62,516 nucleotides of DNA from Actinomycetes bacterium (GTDB lineage: Bacteria; Actinomycetota; Acidimicrobiia; Acidimicrobiales; RAAP-2). Positions 6,994 to 15,953 of the stretch are shown here, piece after piece. Location of the stretch: NCBI GenBank assembly GCA_021846325.1, contig JAJZBX010000012.1, forward strand, positions 1-62,516. The letters are read 5' to 3'. Numbering within the stretch: the first letter of the stretch is position 1; each line of letters opens with the position of its first letter. The notes beneath the pieces were generated by a model, which saw only the letters and a program-made list of their open reading frames with translations, ran no database searches and was not told where the DNA came from. The position numbers and the translations under genes were made by a program.

Positions 6994-8844
6994 TCAGTCC
7001 TTCCGGTTCGCGAGGTCGAGGTGCGCCACGACGCCGTCGACGACTTGGGCCGCACTCAAGGGGAAGCCGCCGTAGGCGAGGATCGAGTGCATCGACTCGA
7101 TCGGCACGCCGGTCTCGATGGCGATGAGCGAGCGCAATTGGCCGTCGCGGTTCTGCTCGACGACAAAGCAGTGCTCGTGTGATTCGACGAAGGCGCGCAC
7201 GTCGGTCACGAACGGGAAGCCCCGCACGCGCAGGAAGTCCGCGGGCAGGTCGCGATCGGCGAGCAGGTCAATCGCCTCGCGTACCGCGAGGTCACAGCCG
7301 CCGACGGTGATGATGCCCAACGTGGCACCCGGGCGGCGCAGCACGACCGGTGCCGGGACGTGGGCCGCCGCCGACGCGTGCTTCAGCTTGAGCCGGTCGA
7401 CGATCTCTTGGTACTCCGCCGGGTTTTCCGTGTAGCGGCCGAACCGGTCGTGGCCCGAGCCGCGAATGAAGTAGGCGCCCTTGGAGTCCGAGCCCGGCAG
7501 GGTACGCGCGGCGACGTGTTCGGCGTCGGCGTTGGCGTAGCGGAAGAACTCCTTCATGCCCGCCAGGTCCTCGTCGGTGAGGACCCGACCACGGTCGGGC
7601 ACGAACGAGTCGTCCCAGGTGAGCTTGGGCACGACCCAGTCGTTCATGCCGATATCGAGATCCAGCAGCACGAAGACCGGCGTCTGGAAGTGCTCGGCCA
7701 GGTCAAAGGCGGCGACGGCGAACTCGAAGCACTCCGCCGGGTTGGCGGGGAAGATCAGGATGTGCTTGGTGTCGCCGTGGCTCGCGTAGGCGCAGAGCAG
7801 GATGTCGGCCTGCTGGGTCCGCGTCGGCATGCCCGTCGACGGGCCGGTGCGCTGCACGTCGACGATCACGGCCGGGATCTCGGTGTAGTACGCGAGACCC
7901 AGCAGCTCGTTCATCAAGGAGATGCCCGGCCCCGAGGTCGACGTGAAGGAACGCGCCCCGCTCCACCCCCCGCCGAGCACCATGCCGATGGCGGCGATCT
8001 CGTCTTCGGCCTGCAGGATGATGTAGTTGTTCTTCACGGTGGGCGCGTCGCCGTCGTGCTCGCCGGGTACCGCCTCGCGCCGGTAGGTCGCGCAGAGTTT
8101 CGTGAAGTTGTCCATGACCGCCGTCGCCGGGGTGATCGGATACCACCCGGCGACGGTCGCGCCGGCGTACAGGGCGCCGAGCGCCGTCGCGGTGTTGCCG
8201 TCGATGAGGATCGAGTCGGTCGCGGCCATCGCCTCGACCCGGAAGGGCAGCGGGCAGTCGAACGTCTCGAGCGCGAAGTCGTAGCCGAGGCTCAGGGCCT
8301 TCTGGTTGGAGTCGCGCAGGGCCTCGTTGCGCGCGAAGGTTTCGGCGAGCAGCGCGCGCACCAGTTCTGCGTCGATGCCGAGCAGGGCCACGATCGCGCC
8401 GGCGTAGGCGATGTTCTTCATCAAGATCCGCTCGCGCGGTCGCGTGAAGTTGTCCAGGCAAAGGCGCGCGAGCGGCACGCCGAGGAACTTCACGTCCTCG
8501 CGCACCAGGTCGTCGTCGAGCGGCCACGACGAGTCGAAGAGCACGTAGCCGCCCGAGCTGACCGCCGCGATGTCTTCGGCGTAGGTCTGGGCGTTCATCG
8601 CGACCATGAGGTCGTACTCGAGCGCGCGGGCGGTGTAGCCCGACTTGTTGACTCGAATCTCGTACCAGGTCGGTAGGCCCTGGATGTTGGAGGGGAAGAG
8701 GTTCTTACCCGAAACCGGGATGCCCATGCGAAAGATCGCCTGCATCAAGAGGCTGTTCGCACTGGCCGAGCCCGTGCCGTTCACGTTCGCGAGCTTGATG
8801 GCGAAGTCGTTGACTCGCACGGTGGGGGCCGCGTCGATGGTCAT
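6994..8844 (-). CDS. korA: 2-oxoacid ferredoxin oxidoreductase, fused gamma-alpha subunit
   Basis: A 616-residue fusion of the gamma domain (about 1-190, starting with the GTGSASAN loop) and the alpha domain (about 200-616, with the GWYPITPATAVMD segment that contacts TPP and CoA). This two-subunit KorAB architecture is usual in actinobacteria and distinct from four-subunit archaeal enzymes. It partners KorB encoded 1 nt downstream. The flavoprotein gene upstream, whose stop is separated from the korA start by a single base, probably exchanges electrons with it. The ATG start matches the beginning of the gamma domain. Confidence 0.92.
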   Translation of the reverse strand: MTIDAAPTVRVNDFAIKLANVNGTGSASANSLLMQAIFRMGIPVSGKNLFPSNIQGLPTWYEIRVNKSGYTARALEYDLMVAMNAQTYAEDIAAVSSGGYVLFDSSWPLDDDLVREDVKFLGVPLARLCLDNFTRPRERILMKNIAYAGAIVALLGIDAELVRALLAETFARNEALRDSNQKALSLGYDFALETFDCPLPFRVEAMAATDSILIDGNTATALGALYAGATVAGWYPITPATAVMDNFTKLCATYRREAVPGEHDGDAPTVKNNYIILQAEDEIAAIGMVLGGGWSGARSFTSTSGPGISLMNELLGLAYYTEIPAVIVDVQRTGPSTGMPTRTQQADILLCAYASHGDTKHILIFPANPAECFEFAVAAFDLAEHFQTPVFVLLDLDIGMNDWVVPKLTWDDSFVPDRGRVLTDEDLAGMKEFFRYANADAEHVAARTLPGSDSKGAYFIRGSGHDRFGRYTENPAEYQEIVDRLKLKHASAAAHVPAPVVLRRPGATLGIITVGGCDLAVREAIDLLADRDLPADFLRVRGFPFVTDVRAFVESHEHCFVVEQNRDGQLRSLIAIETGVPIESMHSILAYGGFPLSAAQVVDGVVAHLDLANRKD

Positions 8845-8845
8845 C

Positions 8846-10651
8846 TCACTTCCTTCCTGGGGTAGCCGGGACCGCGATACGCAAGACGCTCGACCCGGCG
8901 TAGGCGGCGATGAGGGTGAACTCCTCCATGTCCCACGCCGCGGTCGGGCAGCGTTCGGCGCACAGTCCGCAGTGCACGCAGACGTTCTCGTCTTTCACCA
9001 TCACCCGACCGGTCTGGGGCAGGGGCGAGGAGACGTAGAGGGACTGGTCGAGGTTGGGCGACGGCGCCGACAGTCGTGATCGCAGGTCGGTCTCGTCGCC
9101 GCCGTGGGTGATGGTGAGACACTGCACGGGGCAGATGTCGACGCAGGCGTCGCACTCAATGCAGGCCGACGCCGTGAAGCCCGTCTGGACGTCGCAGTTC
9201 AGGCAGCGCTGCGCTTCGCGCGCGGTCTGCGCCGCATTGAAGCCGAGCTCCACCTCGAGGTTGAGCGAACTGAAGCGCTCGGTGAGGTCGACGTGAGTCA
9301 TCTGCTGGCGCTTCGACGGGTTGTAGTCGTTGTGGTAGCGCCACTCGTGCATACCCATCTTGGCGCTCACCAGATTCATGGTGTCGCTCGGTCGTTGGGT
9401 GAGCTCGATCCCCGAGCAGTAGTTATCGATCGAGATGGCCGCCTGATGGCCGTGGGCGACGGCCCAGATGATGTTCTTGGGTCCCCACGCGGCGTCGCCG
9501 CCGAAGAAGACGCCGGGCCGGCTGCACTGGAACGTGGTCTCGTCAACGACCGGCATGTCCCACTCGCCGAAGTCGACGCCGAGGTCTCGCTCGATCCACG
9601 GGAACGCGTTCTCCTGGCCAATCGCGAGGATGACGTCGTCGCACGGGACGCGCACCGTGCCCACCGTCGTTGAGTGTCGTGCCCCGTCGTCCCACTCCAG
9701 CACGTCGAACTCCATCGCGACCAGCCGGCCGTCCTCGACGACGAATCGCTTCGGCGCGTGGTTGACGACGATCTCGACGCCCTCCTCCTCGGCGTCCTCG
9801 AGTTCCCACGGCGAGGCCTTGAAGTACTCGCGGGGACGCCGGGCCATCACTTTGATCTCCTCGCCACCGACACGCCGCGACGTGCGACAGCAGTCCATGG
9901 CGGTGTTGCCCACGCCGATGATCAGCACGCGCCGACCGATCGTCTCGATGTGCCCGAAGGCCACCGACTCGAGCCAGTCGATGCCGATGTGGACGTGCTC
10001 GTCGTCATCGTGGCGGCCCGGCAGGTCCAGTTCCTTGCCGCGCGGCGCGCCGACGCCGACGTAGATCGCGTCGAATTGCTCGTCTAGCAGGGCGCGCAGG
10101 CTGGTGATCGGTGTGTTGTAGCGAACACTGACGCCACCGCGGTCGATGATCATGCCGGTCTCTTCGTCCAGTACCTCGGCCGGTAGGCGAAAGTTCGGGA
10201 TGTTCGAGCGCATCAGGCCACCGGGCTGGTCGTACTTCTCGAAGACGGTGATCTCGTAGCCGAGCGGCGCGAGGTCGTTGGCCACGGTGAGCGACGACGG
10301 CCCGGCGCCGATCAGGGCAATGCGCTTGCCATTCTTCTCGTGGGGGATCGGCGCCAACCGGTCCGTGATGTCGCCCTTGAGGTCAGCGGTGACGCGCTTG
10401 AGCCGACAGATGGCTACCGGCGTGCCGTCGACGCGACCCCGTCGACAGGCTGGTTCACACGGTCGGTCGCAGGTCCGACCGAGGATTCCGGGAAAGACGT
10501 TCGACGCCCGGTTGAGCAGATAGGCGTCGTCGAAGCGACCCTGGGCGATGAGTCGAATGTAGCCCGGCACGTCGGTGTGCGCGGGACAGGCCCACTGGCA
10601 GTCGACGACCCGGTGGTAGTAATTCGGGTCCTCAACGTCCGTCGGTTCCAC
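8846..10651 (-). CDS. GltD-like FAD/NAD(P)-dependent oxidoreductase with C-terminal 2[4Fe-4S] ferredoxin domain
   Basis: A 601-residue iron-sulfur flavoprotein. The N-terminal region has the cysteine pattern of the glutamate synthase small subunit (CQWACPAH, then CDRPCEPACRRG). It is followed by an FAD site (LIGAGPSSL) and an NAD(P)H site (IIGVGNTAMD). The C-terminal third adds a cysteine cluster (CLNC) and two ferredoxin motifs (CIECDACVDICP and CVHCGLCAERCP). It most likely links NAD(P)H to ferredoxin for the adjacent KorAB. The GTG start has a strong AAGGAGG site 6 nt upstream. Glutamate synthase itself is unlikely because no large subunit is nearby. Confidence 0.85.
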   Translation of the reverse strand: MEPTDVEDPNYYHRVVDCQWACPAHTDVPGYIRLIAQGRFDDAYLLNRASNVFPGILGRTCDRPCEPACRRGRVDGTPVAICRLKRVTADLKGDITDRLAPIPHEKNGKRIALIGAGPSSLTVANDLAPLGYEITVFEKYDQPGGLMRSNIPNFRLPAEVLDEETGMIIDRGGVSVRYNTPITSLRALLDEQFDAIYVGVGAPRGKELDLPGRHDDDEHVHIGIDWLESVAFGHIETIGRRVLIIGVGNTAMDCCRTSRRVGGEEIKVMARRPREYFKASPWELEDAEEEGVEIVVNHAPKRFVVEDGRLVAMEFDVLEWDDGARHSTTVGTVRVPCDDVILAIGQENAFPWIERDLGVDFGEWDMPVVDETTFQCSRPGVFFGGDAAWGPKNIIWAVAHGHQAAISIDNYCSGIELTQRPSDTMNLVSAKMGMHEWRYHNDYNPSKRQQMTHVDLTERFSSLNLEVELGFNAAQTAREAQRCLNCDVQTGFTASACIECDACVDICPVQCLTITHGGDETDLRSRLSAPSPNLDQSLYVSSPLPQTGRVMVKDENVCVHCGLCAERCPTAAWDMEEFTLIAAYAGSSVLRIAVPATPGRK

Positions 10652-10874
10652 GCCGCCCTCCTTCGAAATCGCCCGAGACGAACGCGCGACCCGATGCTCG
10701 ACGACGCAACGACCAATCTCAGAAGTACTGTACTCGTCCGCATTCCATGCTTGTGGGGCGCGCTGGTGCCGCGAGTGGCTTGAGTAGGGTCAATAGTCAC
10801 TCTCACGGGGTGCGGTCTCGGGTGGCTTGCGGAGTGTATCTCGTAGACTTGCCAAAAGCGATGAAGGGAAACCC

Positions 10875-12290
10875 GTGCGACGGACGCGAATCGTGGCCAC
10901 ACTCGGACCGGCGTCGGACAGCGACGACGTCATCACTAATCTCGCGAACGCGGGGGTCGACGTCTTTCGACTCTCGATGGCCCACAGCGACATCGCGTCG
11001 GGTATCGAGCGGCTCCGCCGCGTGCGTGCCCTGGTGCCGGACCTCGCGATCATGGTCGACATTCCCGGCCCCAAGATCCGCGCGGGATCCTTCGGCACGT
11101 CGCCGATCAGCCTCAACACCGGTGACGTCGTCGAACTGGTGGAGGCGACCGGTGAGGTTTCCACCGCCCAGCGCATCGTCGTCGAGCGCCACGACGTGCT
11201 CAACCTGCTTCGCGCCGGTGACGCGATCCACATCGGCGACGGGGGCGTGTCCCTCGAGGTCACGCGGCCCGGCGACCCGGCGCGAGCCGTCGTCCTCGCC
11301 GGCGGCAGTGTGATGGGCAAGCCCGGCCTCTCGCTGCCGTCATCCATTTTGAACGATCGTCTGCCCACGGTGGAGGATCGCGCTCGCCTCGAGGCGCTGC
11401 GCACCGAGCCCTTCGAGATTCTGGCGGTCTCCTTCGTGCGGTCGGCCTTCGACATCGTCTCGACGCGCACGGTCTTGTCGCGCGACGACGTGATGATCAT
11501 GGCCAAGATCGAAACCGCTGAGGGGGTCGAGAACCTCGACGAGATCATCGCGGTCTCGGACGCGATCATGGTCGCGCGCGGCGATCTCGGGGTTCGCCTG
11601 CCGATCGAGGAGGTGCCCCACCTCCAGAAGGACATCGTGCGCCACGGCATCCGCTACGCCCGCCCGGTGGTAGTGGCGACCCAGATGCTCGAGTCGATGA
11701 CCCACGCGCAGGTGCCCACGCGCGCCGAGGTGACCGACGTGGCGAACGCGGTGCTGGACGGGGCGAGCGCGGTGATGCTGAGCGGGGAGACCGCGATCGG
11801 CGACGATCCCGTCGCCACGGTCGTCACCATGGACCGCATCGTGCGCCGCGCCGAGGAGTCCTTTGACTATCACGCGTGGGGTGGCTCGCTCGGCGTCCAG
11901 CAGATCGGGGCCGGTACCGAGGCGACCAGGATCACCGCCGCGATCACGGGTGCGGCCTGGCGGGCCGCGATGGAGGAGAAGGCCGTGGCGATCGTCGCCT
12001 GTACGCGCTCGGGACTGACCGCGCGGGCGATCTCGCGCTTTCGCCCGCCGATGCCCATCGTCGCCATCACGCCCAGTGAGGCGACGGCTCGACAACTACA
12101 CAGCTCGTGGGGCGTCCAGGAGATCTACCTGTCGCCGGCGACCGACATCGATGACCTCTGTGACTTCGCCGTCACCCAGATGAAGCTCTCGGGCACGGCG
12201 TCGCCGGGCGACGCCGTGGTCGTGATGGCCGGTTCAGCGTCTGGGGGGGCGTCCATCACCGATACCGTCCGGATGGTGATGGTCTCCTAA
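10875..12290 (+). CDS. pyk: Pyruvate kinase
   Basis: Converts phosphoenolpyruvate and ADP to pyruvate and ATP. From GTG at 10875 the protein is 471 residues and begins with the family's usual RRTRIVATLGPAS. A longer in-frame start at 10827 would add 16 unrelated residues, and GAAGGGA sits just ahead of the GTG, so the shorter form is preferred. The substrate-site segments DIPGPKIRAGSFG and GDLGVRLPIEEVP, the KIET lysine-glutamate region and TQMLESM are all present, as is a C-terminal regulatory domain. It diverges from the korAB operon, and its 3' end overlaps the convergent cysC by 57 bases. Confidence 0.95.
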   Translation: MRRTRIVATLGPASDSDDVITNLANAGVDVFRLSMAHSDIASGIERLRRVRALVPDLAIMVDIPGPKIRAGSFGTSPISLNTGDVVELVEATGEVSTAQRIVVERHDVLNLLRAGDAIHIGDGGVSLEVTRPGDPARAVVLAGGSVMGKPGLSLPSSILNDRLPTVEDRARLEALRTEPFEILAVSFVRSAFDIVSTRTVLSRDDVMIMAKIETAEGVENLDEIIAVSDAIMVARGDLGVRLPIEEVPHLQKDIVRHGIRYARPVVVATQMLESMTHAQVPTRAEVTDVANAVLDGASAVMLSGETAIGDDPVATVVTMDRIVRRAEESFDYHAWGGSLGVQQIGAGTEATRITAAITGAAWRAAMEEKAVAIVACTRSGLTARAISRFRPPMPIVAITPSEATARQLHSSWGVQEIYLSPATDIDDLCDFAVTQMKLSGTASPGDAVVVMAGSASGGASITDTVRMVMVS

Positions 12291-12845
12291 CGACTCGATC
12301 AACCCGATGGACGCGAGGGTGCCCACGACGAGATCGGCCGCTTCGAGCGGGCTCAGTGACGCGTCGACGTGCACCTCGGGGTTCGCGGGCGCCTCGTAGG
12401 GCGAGTCAATGCCCGTGAAGTTCTCGAGCTGGCCAGCCCTCGCGCGTCGGTAGAGTCCCTTGGGGTCTCGCGCCTCGGCCACCTCGATGGGTACGTCCAA
12501 GAAGACTTCGACGAATCGTCCGGGTTCGACGAGCTCGCGGGCGCGCCGACGGCCCGATTCGAATGGCGAGATCGCGGCCACCAGCACCACGTGTCCGGCG
12601 TCGACGAGAATACGGGTCACCTCACCGATGCGCCGGATGCTCTCGTCACGCGCGTGATCGTCGTACCCGAGGTCGCGGTTGATGCCGCGGCGCAAGGCGT
12701 CGCCGTCGAGGTTGTGAACGGGCAGCCCGAACGTGCGCAGACGCTCTTCGACGATCGAGGCGAGGGTTGACTTGCCCGAACCCGAGAGCCCGGTGAACCA
12801 GATCACGAACGGCGTGGTGGCGGGGCGTGGGTCGTCTGGGGTCAT
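12234..12845 (-). CDS. cysC: Adenylylsulfate (APS) kinase
   Basis: Phosphorylates APS to PAPS with ATP. The P-loop GLSGSGKST, the NLDGDALRRGINRDLGY segment that binds APS, and the GLYRRAR motif mark a complete enzyme of 203 residues from ATG at 12845. A TTG extension to 12902 looks spurious and would overlap the upstream gene. It lies 34 bp behind a sulfotransferase on the same strand, so its PAPS probably feeds sulfation. The last 17 or so residues are encoded antisense to the end of pyk and look like a low-complexity tail. Confidence 0.93.
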   Translation of the reverse strand: MTPDDPRPATTPFVIWFTGLSGSGKSTLASIVEERLRTFGLPVHNLDGDALRRGINRDLGYDDHARDESIRRIGEVTRILVDAGHVVLVAAISPFESGRRRARELVEPGRFVEVFLDVPIEVAEARDPKGLYRRARAGQLENFTGIDSPYEAPANPEVHVDASLSPLEAADLVVGTLASIGLIESLGDHHHPDGIGDGRPPRR

Positions 12846-12879
12846 AGGGCGTCGGTAGGACGACACTACCGTACGGGGA

Positions 12880-13911
12880 CTACGTGGTCGGCCCTCGACC
12901 AATGGCGCGCGAGATCCGAACGGCGCGGCTGGACTCGAGGACTCGCACCACGTCTTGGTACTCGATGATGCTCTCGTGGGCGGCGACGAGTTCGGCGCGC
13001 AGCTCCTCGCTCTGGCGGCGCACCGCCTCGTTGTCGTTCACCAGTTCATCGATGCGGCGGTCACGTTCGCCGAGCGCTCGCTCGTAGTGCTGGACGAAGA
13101 CGCGCCGCTCGTCCAGCAGCGGGCCCTCCCACCACCCCGGTGACGGCACGGTCGTGGTGAAGTGGTCGTGGCGTCCGTCAAGGGCCGCGAGCGCGGCCGC
13201 CAGTTCGCGCACGGACGATGGCGGCTCGGCGAGGATCGGGTCGGTCGCGGGGTGGGTGTCGCGGCGCAGGCTGGGGCGAACCCGGGCCACCGCGGCGTCC
13301 AGGTCCTCGCCGTCCAGCTCACCCCAGGCCGCGAGGCTCGCGGCCACGGTCCCAACGACGTCGCGGGGCCGCTCGACGAGGTCACGGTAACTACAAAAGT
13401 GGACGGGCAGGCCCTCGAGGTCGGCGAGCAGCGTGCGGTTGTAGGCCGCCCACAGCCCGAGCCCGGTGAGCGGCGCCATGCCGTCGCGCAGGGCCAACGA
13501 CCAGGCGACCTCGGCGGGGTCACGAACAACGACGACGACCGCGACCCGGTCGAGCAGCGCCTGGCGCCACAGCGGCACCAGCAGGGACATCCGGGGATCC
13601 TTCAAGACGAACCGGTGGTTGGCGAAGGTCGCGTCAAAGGTCGCGCGCAGTTCAGCGACCAGCTCGCGGGCACCGACCTCGGTTGCCCACCCCGGCGCGA
13701 GCAGGGGCGGAATGTCCCAGCGGCCCCCGTAGTCGCGCAGGATCCGCTCGTCGAGGGCCGCGACCGATTCGACTTCGAAGTACCCGTCGGGGTTGCCGAC
13801 GTCGGGGCGCATGAGACCGTCGGCCGAGCCGGGGTCAAGACCGAGCGCGCCGAGCACGCTCGCCAGTGCCGACGTTCCGGATCGATGCATGCCAAGAACG
13901 AGGATTCCCAC
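12880..13911 (-). CDS. Sulfotransferase family protein with C-terminal coiled coil
   Basis: The 343-residue protein opens with LGMHRSGTSAL (residues 6-16), the 5'-phosphosulfate-binding loop of PAPS sulfotransferases, and carries a matching 3'-phosphate region around VVVVRDPAEVAWSLALRDG. Residues of about 270-330 are charged and heptad-like, suggesting a coiled coil. The acceptor is unknown; glycans or secreted metabolites are usual for this family. GTG at 13911 begins right at the first strand of the fold and is 6 nt behind a TAGTTT box. The adjacent cysC would supply the PAPS donor. Confidence 0.82.
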   Translation of the reverse strand: MGILVLGMHRSGTSALASVLGALGLDPGSADGLMRPDVGNPDGYFEVESVAALDERILRDYGGRWDIPPLLAPGWATEVGARELVAELRATFDATFANHRFVLKDPRMSLLVPLWRQALLDRVAVVVVVRDPAEVAWSLALRDGMAPLTGLGLWAAYNRTLLADLEGLPVHFCSYRDLVERPRDVVGTVAASLAAWGELDGEDLDAAVARVRPSLRRDTHPATDPILAEPPSSVRELAAALAALDGRHDHFTTTVPSPGWWEGPLLDERRVFVQHYERALGERDRRIDELVNDNEAVRRQSEELRAELVAAHESIIEYQDVVRVLESSRAVRISRAIGRGPTT

Positions 13912-13917
13912 CCCAGC

Positions 13918-13923
13918 AAACTA
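13918..13923 (-). promoter_or_regulatory. -10 box TAGTTT, apparently leaderless
   Basis: On the minus strand TAGTTT ends 6 nt before the GTG of the sulfotransferase gene, the spacing expected when transcription begins at or near the start codon. Confidence 0.4.
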
Positions 13924-14071
13924 GTGCAGCGCCACCGTTGCTCGACTTTTCACGCGCGTCGCGTCGCTCGCGGCTCGCCGTGTCGCTACCACCTGAAGTC
14001 GACGGCGGCTCGGCGGCGACCTGCGTCGCGATATCGCTCGGGTCGATCTCGCGCGGCGCTAACGCCGGCGC

Positions 14072-14983
14072 CTACGGGTGATCGTGCTGGTTCAGTTGGC
14101 TCGCGAGGTACTCCCACTCGCGACTGAAGCGGTACGAGTGTTGTAGCGGGGGCTGGGGCGCCTGGTACTCAATCCAGCGAACCAGTCCGTCGCTTCGATT
14201 CTCGAAGCCGTGGTCGGCGCCGACGCTGGCCCACAGCACGTCGCCGGGGTGCAGGATGAGCTCGCTGCCGTCGACCAGCGCGTGCACCTCGCCCTCGACG
14301 AACACGTAGGCCTCCTCAAATGGGTGATCGTGCGGGTGGGCGATCGCCGTTGGCTGATACTCGACGATGAAGACGGTGTGCAGTTGAGCGCCGACGCGTT
14401 GGTCGATGAGCATGCGCACGCCGATGCCGCTGTAGGCGAGCAGCGCGGTGGCCATCGACGGCGAGGCCGTGGGGTCACTCACCGCGGTGCCGCGGGCGAG
14501 ACGGCCCAGGTCCATCGAGTGGGGATCGAAGCGAACGGCGTGCTGGTTGCGCGGGTCGCGCATATCGGGGACCTGCGGCGTCGTTTCGACCAGCGACTCA
14601 CCGGTGAAGAAGGTGTCCTGGCGCCGGCCATCGTCGAGGTCACCGGGGGCGTGCATCGCCAAGAAGGTGGTAGCGACGTCCACTGAGCGCAGCGAGTACG
14701 TGACGCCCACCGGGATCACGAAGCAGTGGTCGACGCCGAGCCACGTCGTTTCGCCCTGCGCCGTGATCGCCAGGGCACCCGAGGTGACGTACAGACTCAC
14801 CTCGAAGGAGTGCACGGTGGCCCCGACGCTGCCGGTCGCGTCGAGGTATCCAACGAACAGGCTCATGTGCGCCGAACCGGTGCTTCGGTCGAGAAGGCGT
14901 TGTTGGGTGAAGCCGCTCGACGCGTGGGCGTAGGCCGCCGGCGTGTGGGCCACGAGCGGATCAATCTTGGTTAGGTGATACAC
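14072..14983 (-). CDS. Bicupin protein
   Basis: A 303-residue protein with two cupin halves. The C-terminal half has a good metal-binding pattern (HPHDHPFEEAYVFVEGEV, then PGDVLWASVGADHGFEN). The N-terminal half (about 40-130) keeps the fold-like spacing but fewer histidines. The layout resembles bicupins such as ureidoglycine aminohydrolase, but I cannot assign that reaction. The start lies 11 bp after the SDR stop on the same strand, so the two form an operon facing away from the amidohydrolase. It probably acts in the same pathway as the cluster. Confidence 0.75.
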   Translation of the reverse strand: MYHLTKIDPLVAHTPAAYAHASSGFTQQRLLDRSTGSAHMSLFVGYLDATGSVGATVHSFEVSLYVTSGALAITAQGETTWLGVDHCFVIPVGVTYSLRSVDVATTFLAMHAPGDLDDGRRQDTFFTGESLVETTPQVPDMRDPRNQHAVRFDPHSMDLGRLARGTAVSDPTASPSMATALLAYSGIGVRMLIDQRVGAQLHTVFIVEYQPTAIAHPHDHPFEEAYVFVEGEVHALVDGSELILHPGDVLWASVGADHGFENRSDGLVRWIEYQAPQPPLQHSYRFSREWEYLASQLNQHDHP

Positions 14984-14994
14984 AGTTCCCCCCG

Positions 14995-15693
14995 CTACTT
15001 GAGAAGCCAGCCGCCATCCATGGCGAGATTGACGCCATTGACGCCGGTGTTGTCGAGCAGAAATTCAACCGAGTGGACGATCTCGGCCATCGTGACCAGA
15101 CGACCGAGCGGCGTACGATTGATGACCGGTGCGTTGTCCTTGTTCTCCCAGTAGGGACTATCACCGATGATGCCGGGGTGTACGGCGTTGATGCGAACCG
15201 GGGCAAGTTCGGTCGCCAACGAGTTGACGATTCCCACGACGCCGCCGTTGACGGTGGAGACCGTGGTCGAGCCCGGATAGGGACGTTCGAGGGCCAGGCC
15301 GCCAAAGAGCACGATCGACGCCGTGTCGCTCAAGCGATCGCGCAGTGCGTGGATGGCTTCGGTGTAACCCACCAGTTTCAACGTGACCAGACGAATCGCC
15401 CGTTCGACGCTGTACTCGCCAATCGTGTTCGAGTCACGTTCGATCGCGGCGATGACCAAGTTATCCACGCGTGGCACGCCCGCCAGCGCGGCGGCGATCG
15501 TCGTCGGCTGTGCGAGGTCCAGCGCCAGCGCCACGGTGCCCAGGCCGATCTCGCGAGCGGCCGCGTCGGCGCTCGCCATCGTGCGACCCGAGAGGTAGAC
15601 CGTGGCGCCTTGGCTCGCGAGCGACGTCACGAGCTCTCGGCCGATTCCCTGCGTGCCGCCGAGTACGACGGCGACTCGTCCCGTACGATCCAT
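14995..15693 (-). CDS. Short-chain dehydrogenase/reductase-like protein, catalytic dyad absent
   Basis: A 232-residue Rossmann protein of SDR size. The nucleotide loop GGTQGIG is at residues 12-18 and the SDR-like C-terminal ending (AMDGGWLL) is present. The usual YxxxK catalytic motif is replaced by V145-S-T-V-N149, and the preceding catalytic Ser position is not conserved. It may therefore be a non-canonical reductase, an isomerase or a binding protein. I chose ATG at 15693, which has AGGGGG upstream. A longer form would run through the palindrome at 15708-15736. It is followed by the bicupin gene. Confidence 0.78.
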   Translation of the reverse strand: MDRTGRVAVVLGGTQGIGRELVTSLASQGATVYLSGRTMASADAAAREIGLGTVALALDLAQPTTIAAALAGVPRVDNLVIAAIERDSNTIGEYSVERAIRLVTLKLVGYTEAIHALRDRLSDTASIVLFGGLALERPYPGSTTVSTVNGGVVGIVNSLATELAPVRINAVHPGIIGDSPYWENKDNAPVINRTPLGRLVTMAEIVHSVEFLLDNTGVNGVNLAMDGGWLLK

Positions 15694-15707
15694 CGCCACA
15701 ACCCCCT

Positions 15708-15736
15708 CACTATGTTCAGTGCTGATGAACATAGTG
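15708..15736. promoter_or_regulatory. Operator-like perfect palindrome upstream of the SDR-bicupin operon
   Basis: CACTATGTTCA and its exact complement TGAACATAGTG are separated by 7 nt, a perfect 11-bp dyad just upstream of the SDR start. The inner half-site ATGTTCA/TGAACAT recurs in the palindrome before the ABC transporter operon. It most likely binds a dimeric regulator controlling the cluster. Confidence 0.65.
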
Positions 15737-15953
15737 GATAGTAGAACGTTTTGGCCACTGGTGCTCGGGTCAAAGTTGCGACCGCCCAGTGCGAGTTCAT
15801 CGAGCTCGTTCGGCAGTACCTGGGGTAATTCCTAGGGTTTTGATCGAGACCGACGTCGCGAACGGGCGCCAACCCACCTTGTACAGCACTTCTGCACAGT
15901 GTTTAGCGCAGTGCTACGCTCAGCGGCTAGCCAAGGGGGAAAGGAATACCGTT

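Noticed and set aside
12846..12902. N-terminal extension of cysC to a TTG at 12902
   Set aside because: It overlaps the upstream sulfotransferase gene and adds residues unlike the family. The ATG at 12845 gives a standard length.
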